From: Collinsella aerofaciens
GTDB lineage: Bacteria; Actinomycetota; Coriobacteriia; Coriobacteriales; Coriobacteriaceae
Length of the DNA stretch: 64,000 nucleotides
Direction of reading: 5' to 3'
NCBI RefSeq assembly: GCF_005845035.1
Contig: NZ_SPFO01000003.1
Span: forward strand, 62,001 to 126,000
Both the position numbers and the translations under genes were made by a program. Positions within the stretch are counted from its first letter, which is position 1. Each line of letters opens with the position of its first letter. Of this stretch, positions 8,110 through 16,731 are shown one piece after another. The notes below the pieces were generated by a model. The model saw nothing but the letters and a program-made list of their open reading frames with translations. It was not told the DNA's origin and did no database searches.

Positions 8110-10089
8110 TTAGTCAATTGCATTGAGCGCGTCGATCTGTGCGAGCCACAGACGTGAGCTGGCGTCACTCGGCAGACGCCAATCGCCACGCGGGCTGAGC
8201 GTCACCGAGCCCACCTTGGGGCCATCGGGCAGGCAGCTGCGCTTAAACTGCTGGGCAAAGAAGCGACGGTAGAACGTACGCAACCACGTGTGGACGGTCT
8301 TGGCGTCGTAGACACCCTCGAAACTCTTGAGCGCCATGCGGTAGATCTTGCCCGGCTCAAAGCCAAAACGCAGCAGGTAGTAGAGGAAGTAGTCGTGCAA
8401 CTCGTACGGGCCCACCAAATCCTCGGTCTTCTGCGCAATCTCGCCGTCGCCCGTGGGCGGCAGAAGCTCGGGGGACACCGGCGTATCGAGGATATCGAGC
8501 AAAACCTCGGCAATACGCCCGCCAAAGACATCAGCCGCATAACGCACCAGATGGCGCACAAGCGTCTTGGGCACGCTCGCGTTGACGGCGTACATGCTCA
8601 TGTGGTCGCCGTTATAGGTAGCCCAGCCGAGCGCCAGCTCACTGAGGTCGCCCGTGCCGATGACAAAGCCGCCGGCTTGGTTGGCCAAATCCATGAGAAT
8701 CTGCGTGCGCTCGCGCGCCTGGCTGTTCTCGTAGGTCACGTCCTGCACGGTCGGATCATGCTCGATATCCTTAAAGTGCTGCTCCACGGCAGCATGGATT
8801 GAGACCTCGCGGAAACTCACACCCAAGTCACGAGCGAGCGACTCGGCATTCGACTTGGTGCGGTGCGTCGTGCCAAAGCCGGGCATGGAGACCGCCGTGA
8901 TACCCGTACGCGGCAGCCCCAGCGCATCGAAGGCACGCACGGTCACAAGCAGTGCCAGCGTGGAGTCCAAGCCGCCCGAAAGGCCGATGACGGCCGCCTT
9001 GGTGCCCGTATGGGCAAGGCGGGTCTTGAGGCCGGCGGTCTGCAGGTCGAGGATCGTCTCGCAGCGCTCGGCCAAGTCGCCGTGGTCGGCCGGCACAAAG
9101 GGCGCGCGCGGGAAAACGCGGTCGATATCGCAGGCATCGCGCAGGACAGGTTCTTCGGCCAGTACGCCCTCAAACGAAAACTCAACGGTCGTGGCCTCCG
9201 GCGCATCGTCGGTGCGCGCCCACGTCGTCGAGCGACGGCGCTCGGCAACCAGGCGGTCAAGGTCAACGTCGGCGATGGCCATATCGCAGGTAAGCAGTTT
9301 GGTCGCGGCGAGCTTGGAGCCGTTTTCGTAGACGAGGTTCTCGCCCGCAAAGACCATGTCGGTCGTGGACTCGCCCTCGCTCGCGTCCGCGTAGGCATAG
9401 GCGCAGTACAGGCGCGCGCTCTGGTTGGAAATGAGGCTGCGGCGGTAATCCGCCTTACCGATAATCTCGTCCGAAGCCGACGGATTGAGGATCACCGTCG
9501 CACCGGCAAGCGCCATCTCGGTCGAAGGGGGCGCTGGCACCCACAGGTCCTCGCAGACCTCAACGCCCAGCACCATATCCTCGGCATCTTCATCACAGCA
9601 GCGGTAGACAAGCCCCGAACCCAGCGGAACCGGACCCTGACCGGCAAACTCGACCCACACAGGATCTGCGGGCGCCGGAGCAAACCAGCGGCACTCGTAG
9701 AACTCGCCATAGTTGGGCAGATACTTCTTGGCCGTGAGGCCCAAAAGCTCGCCCGCGCAGCACACGGCGGCGCAGTTGTAGATATTCTCGGCAACTGCAA
9801 CGGGAAGACCGATGGTAAAGACAATCGGCAGCTCACGAGTCTCGTCGAGGATATGCACCAGAGCAGCCTCGCAGGCATGCAGCAGCGTGCGATTATGGAA
9901 CAGGTCGGCCGCGGTATAGCCGCACAAGTTAAGCTCGGGCAGCACCAGCGCGCGAACGCCGCGCTCGGCAGCCTCGCGAACAGCCGCCAGCGCAACCTCG
10001 GCATTGCCCTCGACATCGGCCACGCGAATCCGTGGCGACGCCGCCGCCACACGCAAAAAGCCATCAGACTGAGAAAGGTGAAGATTCAT
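8110..10089 (-). CDS. nadE: glutamine-dependent NAD+ synthetase
   Basis: Amidates nicotinic acid adenine dinucleotide using ammonia from glutamine. The start at 10089 follows GGGAG; nine extra codons upstream lack a ribosome site. The N-terminal nitrilase-type glutaminase domain shows the Glu-Lys-Cys triad in LPELNLCGY, KKYLPNYGEF and GVEVCEDLW. The C-terminal synthetase domain has the ATP-pyrophosphatase loop GLSGGLDSTLAL. About 659 residues, normal for the two-domain form. Monocistronic with its own terminator. Confidence 0.95.
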   Translation of the reverse strand: MNLHLSQSDGFLRVAAASPRIRVADVEGNAEVALAAVREAAERGVRALVLPELNLCGYTAADLFHNRTLLHACEAALVHILDETRELPIVFTIGLPVAVAENIYNCAAVCCAGELLGLTAKKYLPNYGEFYECRWFAPAPADPVWVEFAGQGPVPLGSGLVYRCCDEDAEDMVLGVEVCEDLWVPAPPSTEMALAGATVILNPSASDEIIGKADYRRSLISNQSARLYCAYAYADASEGESTTDMVFAGENLVYENGSKLAATKLLTCDMAIADVDLDRLVAERRRSTTWARTDDAPEATTVEFSFEGVLAEEPVLRDACDIDRVFPRAPFVPADHGDLAERCETILDLQTAGLKTRLAHTGTKAAVIGLSGGLDSTLALLVTVRAFDALGLPRTGITAVSMPGFGTTHRTKSNAESLARDLGVSFREVSIHAAVEQHFKDIEHDPTVQDVTYENSQARERTQILMDLANQAGGFVIGTGDLSELALGWATYNGDHMSMYAVNASVPKTLVRHLVRYAADVFGGRIAEVLLDILDTPVSPELLPPTGDGEIAQKTEDLVGPYELHDYFLYYLLRFGFEPGKIYRMALKSFEGVYDAKTVHTWLRTFYRRFFAQQFKRSCLPDGPKVGSVTLSPRGDWRLPSDASSRLWLAQIDALNAID

Positions 10090-10292
10090 AAGAATGCTCC
10101 CGTGCGTAGACGCCATTCACAACAATTAGCAAGCCCTATTGTAGTTCAACCGCCGGGTGTAACCGCATCCCACCAACTTGGTGAGCTATTGATGAGTTGA
10201 TGATATCTGTTAAATGTCACGTACGATTCACATCTGGTGGGTACCCTGATGGCTGCATGAAACGAAGCAGATTTACACCGGGAGGACCCCGT

Positions 10293-11246
10293 ATGACAAC
10301 CAAGTACACCGACGCGCCGCGCACGCGCGTCATGACACCGGCATCGCTCAACAACGGCGTTCACGAAAACCATTCCATCGGACAGACCATGGCCATCGCG
10401 CCCAAAAAGGGCCTGTTCGATGACATTTCCATTCCTCAGATCATTGCCGGCGCCGCAGCCGCCGCCACGAGCGTCGCGCTTGCCTCCAAGATCGGTATCG
10501 CCGGATCGGTGATCGGCGCCGCCGTGAGCTCGGTCATCACCGTTGTGTCCTCGCAGGTCTACCGCCACTTTATCTCTGCCAGCGCCAAAGCCCTCAAAGG
10601 TACGCACGCCGACGTCGACTACCCCGCCGGCGCCTATGAGCCCGTTGAGCTTAATGCCGAGGAGCACCTGGGTGGCGCCGCGACTACGCAGGAGATGCGC
10701 CAGGTTGCTGGGCGCGCGACCACGGCGCGCGTTGCCCCCAACAGCTTGCGTGCCAAGGCGGCGGCAGAGCGCAGCCAGACGCAAAAGAAGGTAATCATCT
10801 TCTCGATCGCCATCGCCATCGTCGCGGTCATCGCCTGTACCGGCGCCATCCTTATAACCACCGCCGGTGAGGGTCTGGGCGAGCGCCCCGAGCCAATCCT
10901 TTCGTCGCGCACGACCGAGAGCGATGTAAATGGCGACACCCAGTCGCAAGATCAGCAGGCACAGGCGGACGGCACGCAAGACAGTTCTACCTCTACCGAT
11001 TCGTCCTCGAACACCCAAAACCAATCGCAGGGCACCGATTCCTCTACGGCCAACAGTGGCACGCCGTCCGGCACGACCGACTCAAGCCAAACGACTGACG
11101 GTTCACAGCCGAACACGGGAGGCCAGACGAGCGACACCACGTCGGGAACGGGCTCAGCAGACAGTAGCAACACCAACAGCCCGAGCGGAACCGCTTCCGG
11201 CACGGCATCTGACAACTCGAGCCAAGGCACGGCATCAGGCAACTAA
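10293..11246 (+). CDS. membrane protein with Ser/Thr/Gly-rich tail
   Basis: Not recognised. The start at 10293 follows GGGAGG. The 317-residue product has a glycine/alanine-rich hydrophobic stretch (about 47-90), a soluble segment, a clear transmembrane helix (about 166-190), then about 110 residues rich in Ser, Thr, Gly, Asn, Gln and Asp with almost no hydrophobic residues. The tail is probably disordered and, if outside the cell, suits a cell-wall spacer. No LPXTG anchor is seen. The longer in-frame reading from 10197 lacks a ribosome site. Confidence 0.7.
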   Translation: MTTKYTDAPRTRVMTPASLNNGVHENHSIGQTMAIAPKKGLFDDISIPQIIAGAAAAATSVALASKIGIAGSVIGAAVSSVITVVSSQVYRHFISASAKALKGTHADVDYPAGAYEPVELNAEEHLGGAATTQEMRQVAGRATTARVAPNSLRAKAAAERSQTQKKVIIFSIAIAIVAVIACTGAILITTAGEGLGERPEPILSSRTTESDVNGDTQSQDQQAQADGTQDSSTSTDSSSNTQNQSQGTDSSTANSGTPSGTTDSSQTTDGSQPNTGGQTSDTTSGTGSADSSNTNSPSGTASGTASDNSSQGTASGN

Positions 11247-11280
11247 GCACGTTTGCCTCTCATAGATAACCGACCTGTAT

Positions 11281-11314
11281 AACGGGCGCGAACCGGCAAC
11301 GGTCGCGCCCGTTT
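11281..11314 (+). terminator. rho-independent terminator
   Basis: The inverted repeat around AACGGGCGCG and CGCGCCCGTT is followed by TTTG, 34 bases after the stop of the membrane-protein gene. Confidence 0.8.
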
Positions 11315-11384
11315 GCCTTGGACGCCGAGGTGGCACGCCCCGTGCGATGGTAAGATGCTTTGGTGTGTAAAGAGGAGATTTGCC

Positions 11385-12686
11385 ATGAGCAAGACAATAG
11401 TTACGCCCACGCTTTCGCTGGGCAACCACATCTATCTATATCGCCTGCTGCGCGACGCGATTGGGTGTGGCAAGCAAACGTTTATGACGCAGGTCGAGGA
11501 GGCACTCGCCGCCGGCGACATGACCGCTTACGACCTAGGCTTTGAGTCCACGCGTGAGCTGCTCGAGGAGCTCGACGACTGCATTAAGCTGACCGTCTTT
11601 AAGGGCGGTCGCCTGTATGCCACCGTCATCGCCAACGATGCCTGGGATGCCGCCCTTGCCAAGGGCGATGACAAGCCCAAGGCAGTCAAGGGCGCTAAGC
11701 AGTCCTACAAAAAGAAGAAACGCGGTGAGAAGGACCTCAAGGCCGTGCGCCCCAAGCACGTTAAGCGTCCCGAGCCAGAAGCCATGGTTGAAGCCGCGCC
11801 GGAACCCGAGCCCGAGACAGAGATCGAAGTCGCTATTGAGGTAACAGCAGGAACCGAAATCGCCGCCACGACCGATTCCGAAGTCATATCCGAGCAGGAC
11901 GCCACTGCGGAGCTCAACGAGGCTCCCAAGTCGACAACCGAAGAAGCTGCTGACCAACCCGAGACGTCTGCGTTCCAAAACAGCGATGTCTTTGGCAACG
12001 AGGCCGAGGACGACCAGTCCGACGAGCCCGCCGATCAAGGCGTTACCGAGTCGGCGCCGGAGCCCGAGACGCCGCAGCCCGCCATCTCGCTCACGGTCGT
12101 CTATGACCCCGAGAACGCCAACGCCGGCATCACCACCATGGCTTCCACGCCGGTCGAGACAAAGCCGAGCATCGAGAACGAGAACGCAACGCAGGTTGAG
12201 ATTGAAACTGCAGCTGCAGACGCGCCCGTCACCGTGAAGCCCGCAGATTCCACAATCAAGCCGGAAGCGACGCCGGAGCCCGCACCCGTCATCGAATCCG
12301 TGCCCACCTCTGCTTGCGACCAAATTCCCGCACCGGCACCGGCTCCGGCACCCGCAGCGGCCCCAACCCCCGCACCTGCAGCGCCCGCCATCCCCGAGGA
12401 CTTCCCCGTCGATTTCGCAACCGAGGTCTTCTGCCCCGGCCCGCTTCTGCACCAGTTGTCGACCTATCTCCCCTACGGCGCCGATACCCTCGGCATCGTC
12501 GGCGAGTACTACTGGATCGCCCGCGAGCGCGGTACCATCGAGGCCGCGCGAAACCGCGCAGACTTCCCCCTGCGCTACACGCAGGCCGGCGAGCGCCGCG
12601 AGGTTACCGTGCGCATCCGCCGCAACACCACCGGTGGCCTCGGATCCACCTGGGCCATCGATAAAGTCGAAGAACCCGAGCAGTAA
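11385..12686 (+). CDS. unknown protein with acidic Pro/Ala/Glu linker
   Basis: Not recognised with certainty. The start at 11385 follows AGAGGAG. The 433-residue product has three parts. First is an N-terminal domain (about 1-95) whose DLGFESTRELLEELDD segment faintly resembles a LOTUS/OST-HTH fold, then a Lys/Arg-rich hinge. Next is a long, low-complexity acidic linker rich in Glu, Pro, Ala and Thr (about 125-345). Last is a compact C-terminal domain (about 348-433) containing GIVGEYYWIARERG and REVTVRIRRNT. The linker composition suggests a flexible tether. Function is unknown. Confidence 0.7.
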   Translation: MSKTIVTPTLSLGNHIYLYRLLRDAIGCGKQTFMTQVEEALAAGDMTAYDLGFESTRELLEELDDCIKLTVFKGGRLYATVIANDAWDAALAKGDDKPKAVKGAKQSYKKKKRGEKDLKAVRPKHVKRPEPEAMVEAAPEPEPETEIEVAIEVTAGTEIAATTDSEVISEQDATAELNEAPKSTTEEAADQPETSAFQNSDVFGNEAEDDQSDEPADQGVTESAPEPETPQPAISLTVVYDPENANAGITTMASTPVETKPSIENENATQVEIETAAADAPVTVKPADSTIKPEATPEPAPVIESVPTSACDQIPAPAPAPAPAAAPTPAPAAPAIPEDFPVDFATEVFCPGPLLHQLSTYLPYGADTLGIVGEYYWIARERGTIEAARNRADFPLRYTQAGERREVTVRIRRNTTGGLGSTWAIDKVEEPEQ

Positions 12687-12690
12687 CGAC

Positions 12691-12728
12691 AAACGGCTCA
12701 AATCCAAATCAGGATTTGAGCCGTTTTT
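12691..12728 (+). terminator. strong rho-independent terminator
   Basis: A 15-bp near-perfect stem (12691-12705 with 12712-12726) followed by TTTTT, directly after the acidic-linker gene. Confidence 0.9.
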
Positions 12729-12743
12729 ATTTGTTGATGTTGC

Positions 12744-12899
12744 GTAACCAACAGCGAGCGGGCCGCAAGTGCCCCAGGTTGCCGTGAAAGAGGAGCGACG
12801 CGTACTTCGGTACGCGAGCGACGGCCTGAACGGCAAGATGGGGTGCTTGCGACCCGCGCAGCGTCGAGCAGTTACGCGGTTTGGAAAACCGCGTAACGA
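12744..12899. ncRNA. candidate structured RNA or palindromic element
   Basis: Nested inverted repeats span the gap between a terminator and the end of ettA. The outer 16-base arms (12760-12775 with 12840-12855) differ at three positions. The next arms are TTGCCGT (12779-12785) with the complement inside 12829-12836. The core is a 7-bp stem with a TTCG loop (12799-12816). A separate hairpin with 12-bp arms follows (from 12870). The TTCG tetraloop argues for an RNA form. Strand and function are unknown. A Collinsella-specific RNA family has been described in the literature, but I cannot test membership. Confidence 0.5.
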
Positions 12900-12900
12900 T

Positions 12901-14580
12901 CTAGTCGCGCGTCAGCTTGCGGTGAATACGATGCGGCTGGGCTGCATCCTCGCCCAGGCGCTCGATGCGGTTGGCCTGATAGGCCTCGAAGTTGCCCTCG
13001 AACCAATACCAGTTGCCCGGGTTCTCATCGGTGCCCTCCCACGCCAGAATGTGCGTGGCGACACGGTCCAGGAACATACGGTCGTGGCTAATGACCACCG
13101 AGCAGCCCGGGAACTCGAGCAGCGCCGCTTCGAGCGAGGACAGCGTCTCGACGTCGAGGTCGTTCGTGGGCTCGTCAAGGAGCAGCAGGTTGCCGCCCTG
13201 CTTGAGCGTGAGCGCCAGGTTCAGACGGTTGCGCTCGCCACCGGAGAGCACGCCAGCGCGCTTCTGCTGGTCCTGGCCCTTAAAGCCAAAGCTCGCCACG
13301 TACGCGCGGCTGGGGACCTCGGTCTCGCCCACCATCATGTGGTCCAGGCCATCCGAGACGACCTCCCACAGGTTCTTGTCGGGGTCGATGCCAGAACGGT
13401 TCTGGTCGACGTAGGAGATCTTGACGGTCTCGCCCACCTCGAGCTCGCCCGAAGTCAGCGGCTCCAGGCCCACGATGGTCTTGAAGAGCGTAGTCTTGCC
13501 CACACCGTTGGGGCCGATGACGCCCACGATGCCGTTACGCGGCAGGGTGAAAGAAAGGTCGTCGATGAGCACACGGCCATCGAACTCCTTGTGCAGGTGA
13601 TGGGCCTCGAGAACCTTGTTGCCCAGACGCGGGCCCACAGGGATGCGGATGTCGGTCCAGTCGAGCTTCTGGCTTGCGCGGGCCTCGGCCTCCATCTCCT
13701 CGTAGCGAGCCAGACGAGCCTTGTTCTTGGCCTGGCGAGCCTTGGGCGAGCTGCGTACCCACTCGAGCTCGGCCTCCATGCGCTTGGCGAGCTTGGCGTC
13801 GCGGTTGCCCTGCGCCTCGATACGGGCGGCCTTGGTCTCCAGATACGTGGAGTAGTTGCCCTTGTAGGGATAAAGGTGACCGCGGTCGACCTCGCAGATC
13901 CACTCGGCGACGTTATCCAGGAAGTAGCGATCGTGTGTGACGGCAAGCACCGCGCCCTGGTAGTTGTGCAGGAAGTGCTCGAGCCACAGGATCGACTCGG
14001 CATCCAGGTGGTTCGTGGGCTCGTCGAGCAGCAGCAGGTCGGGAGCCTCGAGCAGCAGCTTGCACAGGGCCACGCGGCGGCGCTCGCCGCCGGAAAGCAC
14101 GTTGACTGGCATGTCGGAATCGGGCAGCTGCAGTGCGTCCATGGCCTGGCCGAGCTTGGAATCGATATCCCAGCCGTCGGCGGCGTCGATCTCGTCCTGA
14201 AGCTTGCCCATCTCGGCCATGAGGGCGTCCATGTCGCAATCCGGGTCGCACATCTCCTCGCCGATCTTATTGAAGCGATCGACCTTGGCGATCATATCGC
14301 CAAACGCCATGCGCACGTTCTCGATGACGGTCTTGTCGTCGTCGAGCGGCGGCTCCTGCTGCAGGATGCCCACAGTGTAGCCGGGGGTGAGCCTGGCATC
14401 GCCGTTGGAGACCTCCTCGATGCCGGCCATGATCTTGAGCAGGGTCGACTTGCCCATACCGTTGGGGCCCACGACGCCGATCTTGGCACCGGGGTAGAAG
14501 CTCAGGGTCACGTCGTCAAGGATCACCTTGTCGCCATGGGCTTTACGAGCCTGATACATCTGGTAGATAAACTCTGCCAT
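12901..14580 (-). CDS. ettA: energy-dependent translational throttle protein EttA (ABC-F)
   Basis: ABC-F ATPase that binds the ribosome E site and gates elongation according to energy state; cytoplasmic, no membrane domain. At 559 residues it matches EttA length and opening (AEFIYQMYQARK, FYPGAKIGVVGPNGMGKST). Both nucleotide-binding domains are complete, with Walker A GPNGMGKST and GPNGVGKTT, signatures LSGGERRR and LSGGERNR, and Walker B DEPTNHLD and DEPTNDLD. A charged interdomain linker carries the P-site tRNA interaction region. Monocistronic. Confidence 0.95.
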   Translation of the reverse strand: MAEFIYQMYQARKAHGDKVILDDVTLSFYPGAKIGVVGPNGMGKSTLLKIMAGIEEVSNGDARLTPGYTVGILQQEPPLDDDKTVIENVRMAFGDMIAKVDRFNKIGEEMCDPDCDMDALMAEMGKLQDEIDAADGWDIDSKLGQAMDALQLPDSDMPVNVLSGGERRRVALCKLLLEAPDLLLLDEPTNHLDAESILWLEHFLHNYQGAVLAVTHDRYFLDNVAEWICEVDRGHLYPYKGNYSTYLETKAARIEAQGNRDAKLAKRMEAELEWVRSSPKARQAKNKARLARYEEMEAEARASQKLDWTDIRIPVGPRLGNKVLEAHHLHKEFDGRVLIDDLSFTLPRNGIVGVIGPNGVGKTTLFKTIVGLEPLTSGELEVGETVKISYVDQNRSGIDPDKNLWEVVSDGLDHMMVGETEVPSRAYVASFGFKGQDQQKRAGVLSGGERNRLNLALTLKQGGNLLLLDEPTNDLDVETLSSLEAALLEFPGCSVVISHDRMFLDRVATHILAWEGTDENPGNWYWFEGNFEAYQANRIERLGEDAAQPHRIHRKLTRD

Positions 14581-14764
14581 TTGCCTGTTTTATCCTTTCT
14601 ACCTGCTGTTTCCCTATTCTTGTTTCGCTTTAGTGGAAACGAAATGAGAAAACCAGCTCTGAAACTTAACGAAAAAGGGGCATGGTTGCCCACACCCCCT
14701 AATACTACCTGGGAAAAGTCCCCCTTAACACACTATGAACTGCGTACGCTAGTTTTCCGCAACC

Positions 14765-15469
14765 TTAACGAGCGGCTCGCTGCGATTTGCGCCACAACAG
14801 ATACGAGTAGACGTAGACGGCTCCAACCGAACCAAACGCCAGAACCGCAATCACCGCGGCGACGACTTCACTCGAAAGCACGCTGCCTGCCACGCCCATC
14901 ACAATCAGGCCAATACCCAGCACCATAAAGCAGGCGCCGCCAAAACGCTGAGTACGGCGCCAGTTCTCGGGATCGGCAAGCGCCCAAGGCGTCTTGATAC
15001 CGAGCGTATAGTTCTGCTTCACACGCGGCAAGTAGTTGCCTACGCCGATGAATAGCAAACCGACAACACCGGAAATCAGCACGTTAACCGAACCGACCGC
15101 CGGCACCACGCCCCAGACCGTAAGCTCTCCCAGCCAGCTTATGGCGCACATGAACAAGGTGAAGGCGATTACGAAGCCCTGGTAGAACTTGCCCGAGGTT
15201 CGATATGCCTCACCTTTGGGGTCGATGCGCGGCACCACGCAGAACATTGCGAGAAGCGCCAGAGGCAGCACACCGAGCGCAGAGGCCATCCAGCTAGGAC
15301 CCCAACCGTCGACGGCGCCGTTCGCGCCCCAATGCGTGGGAATCTGCGCAGGCAAGCTCGGCATCACCATGAGGTGCGCTACGACATTGGCGACGCACAG
15401 AGCGATCAGCACAATCCACACACGCCGCGATACCCCCGTGGCGTGAATGCCCTTGTTTTCGTTATTCAT
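14765..15469 (-). CDS. SdpI-family membrane protein
   Basis: Polytopic membrane protein with an N-terminal DUF1648-like helix and PTHWGANGAVDGWG loop, ending in an SdpI-type region with GVGNYLPRVKQNYTLGIKTPW, a hallmark of the family. About six transmembrane segments. In Bacillus subtilis SdpI gives immunity to the SdpC toxin and signals to SdpR. The start is taken at 15469, with 15478 an alternative; both overlap the regulator's 3' end, so the two are coupled. No sdpC-like toxin gene is nearby. Confidence 0.8.
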   Translation of the reverse strand: MNNENKGIHATGVSRRVWIVLIALCVANVVAHLMVMPSLPAQIPTHWGANGAVDGWGPSWMASALGVLPLALLAMFCVVPRIDPKGEAYRTSGKFYQGFVIAFTLFMCAISWLGELTVWGVVPAVGSVNVLISGVVGLLFIGVGNYLPRVKQNYTLGIKTPWALADPENWRRTQRFGGACFMVLGIGLIVMGVAGSVLSSEVVAAVIAVLAFGSVGAVYVYSYLLWRKSQRAAR

Positions 15470-15740
15470 CCTTATCACCTTCCGTGTTTGTAAAGCCCAT
15501 AAACCAACCGATCAAGTCCTGCATGACGGTGGTGTTTAAGCTGTATACGATGTTTTGGCCATGGCGCTCGTCGGTCACCAACCCGGCGTTTTTGAGCGTC
15601 GCCAAGTGATGGCTCAGCGACGGCTTACTGATATCGAAATGCTCGGCAAGCTCCCCCGCCGTGCAATTGCCCTCGCGCAGCAACTCCAAAATGCGCCGTC
15701 GCGTTGGATCGGCAAGCGCCTTAAAACCCTCTCCCGGCAT
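15462..15740 (-). CDS. ArsR-family regulator, SdpR-like
   Basis: A 92-residue winged-helix repressor. ALADPTRRRILELLREG, AGELAEHFDISKPSLSHHL (recognition helix) and YSLNTTVMQDLIGW match SdpR closely. It lacks the metal-binding cysteines of classical ArsR. The start at 15740 has an almost perfect AAAGGAGG site; the longer in-frame start lacks one. It overlaps the SdpI-like gene and probably represses its own operon through the palindrome at 15789-15804. Confidence 0.85.
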   Translation of the reverse strand: MPGEGFKALADPTRRRILELLREGNCTAGELAEHFDISKPSLSHHLATLKNAGLVTDERHGQNIVYSLNTTVMQDLIGWFMGFTNTEGDKDE

Positions 15741-15774
15741 AAGACCTCCTTTCATCATCTCTCATGACGTGCAC

Positions 15775-15804
15775 ACTATACTCAATATTTAGATGTTTGT
15801 CTAA
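15775..15804 (-). promoter_or_regulatory. promoter and operator of the sdpR-like operon
   Basis: On the minus strand TAGACA (15798-15803) and TATAGT (15775-15780) are 17 bp apart. The palindrome TTAGATGTTTGTCTAA (15789-15804) covers the -35 box and part of the spacer, which suits repression by the ArsR-type product. Confidence 0.65.
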
Positions 15805-15919
15805 CTATCTAACCGCATTGCTTCAAACCACATCAAAGCAAACGCCATCGCAACCTATGGGCGATTACCTATAATGGCGATAGCTAAAACACGACCTGCT
15901 TCCCCATCGGAGGATATTT

Positions 15920-16717
15920 ATGACCGAAACCGCTGCCGCAGCCGCCATCGAGACACGCGACACCAAGCTCGAGATCATCATGGGCCGCGAGGCACTCGAT
16001 AAGCTCGCCGATGCTACGGTGCTGGTGCTCGGCTGCGGAGGCGTGGGCTCCAACTGCTGCGAGGCACTCGCCCGCGGCGGCATCGGACATTTCGTCATTC
16101 TGGATAAGGACGTCATCGCGCCCAGCAATATCAATCGCCAGGCCATCGCCTTTCACAGCACCATCGGAAAGCGCAAGGTTGACGTGATGGAAGCCATGAT
16201 CCACGACATCAATCCCGCCGCTGCCGTCATCAAGCGAACTGAATACTTGCTGAGCGACAACATCGATGATTTCTTCGCGAGCGTTTTGGAGCAGACGGAC
16301 GGCAAGCTCGACTACGTCGTCGACGCCATCGACACCATCTCGGCCAAGCTCACCATTGCCAAATATGCTCAGGACCACGACATTCGTTTGGTTAGCTCCA
16401 TGGGCGGGGCCAACAAGCTCCATCCCGAGTGCCTCCGCTTTGCCGACATCTTCGATACAGTGCGTGACCCCATGAGCCGCATTATGCGCAAAGAATGCAA
16501 GAAACGCGGAATCAAGAGCCTGCATGTACTGTTTAGCTGTGAGGAATCGGTTAAGACACAGCCCCGCGACCCTTCCAATATCCACGAGCGTACCGAGCTG
16601 GGAACCGCCAGCTTTATGCCGCCCATCATGGGTCAGATGATTGCCGGCGAGGTTATCCGCCAGATCAGTGGGCGCGGCACCGAGCGCGTGCGCGCCGATG
16701 GCCAGCGCCTGGACTAG
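15920..16717 (+). CDS. tcdA: tRNA threonylcarbamoyladenosine dehydratase
   Basis: E1-like (ThiF/MoeB superfamily) enzyme that cyclises t6A37 in tRNA in an ATP-dependent reaction. The nucleotide loop VLGCGGVGSNCCEALARGG sits near residues 36-54, followed by DKDVIAPSNINRQ. The KLDYVVDAIDT, SSMGGANKLHPE and FSCEES segments fit CsdL/TcdA rather than ThiF or MoeB. 265 residues, normal length. Ribosome site GGAGG. A TatD gene follows 14 bases later. Confidence 0.9.
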   Translation: MTETAAAAAIETRDTKLEIIMGREALDKLADATVLVLGCGGVGSNCCEALARGGIGHFVILDKDVIAPSNINRQAIAFHSTIGKRKVDVMEAMIHDINPAAAVIKRTEYLLSDNIDDFFASVLEQTDGKLDYVVDAIDTISAKLTIAKYAQDHDIRLVSSMGGANKLHPECLRFADIFDTVRDPMSRIMRKECKKRGIKSLHVLFSCEESVKTQPRDPSNIHERTELGTASFMPPIMGQMIAGEVIRQISGRGTERVRADGQRLD

Positions 16718-16731
16718 CAGGATGCCCTGCG

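Noticed and set aside
10165-10292. Riboswitch-like sequence upstream of the Ser/Thr-rich membrane protein
   Set aside because: Short repeats such as GGTGGGTACCC looked suggestive, but no known aptamer core or stable multi-stem fold could be drawn.
12769-14928. 719-codon plus-strand open frame across ettA
   Set aside because: It is antisense to a perfectly conserved ABC-F gene, has no ribosome site, and its protein lacks any domain. High GC leaves long antisense frames open.
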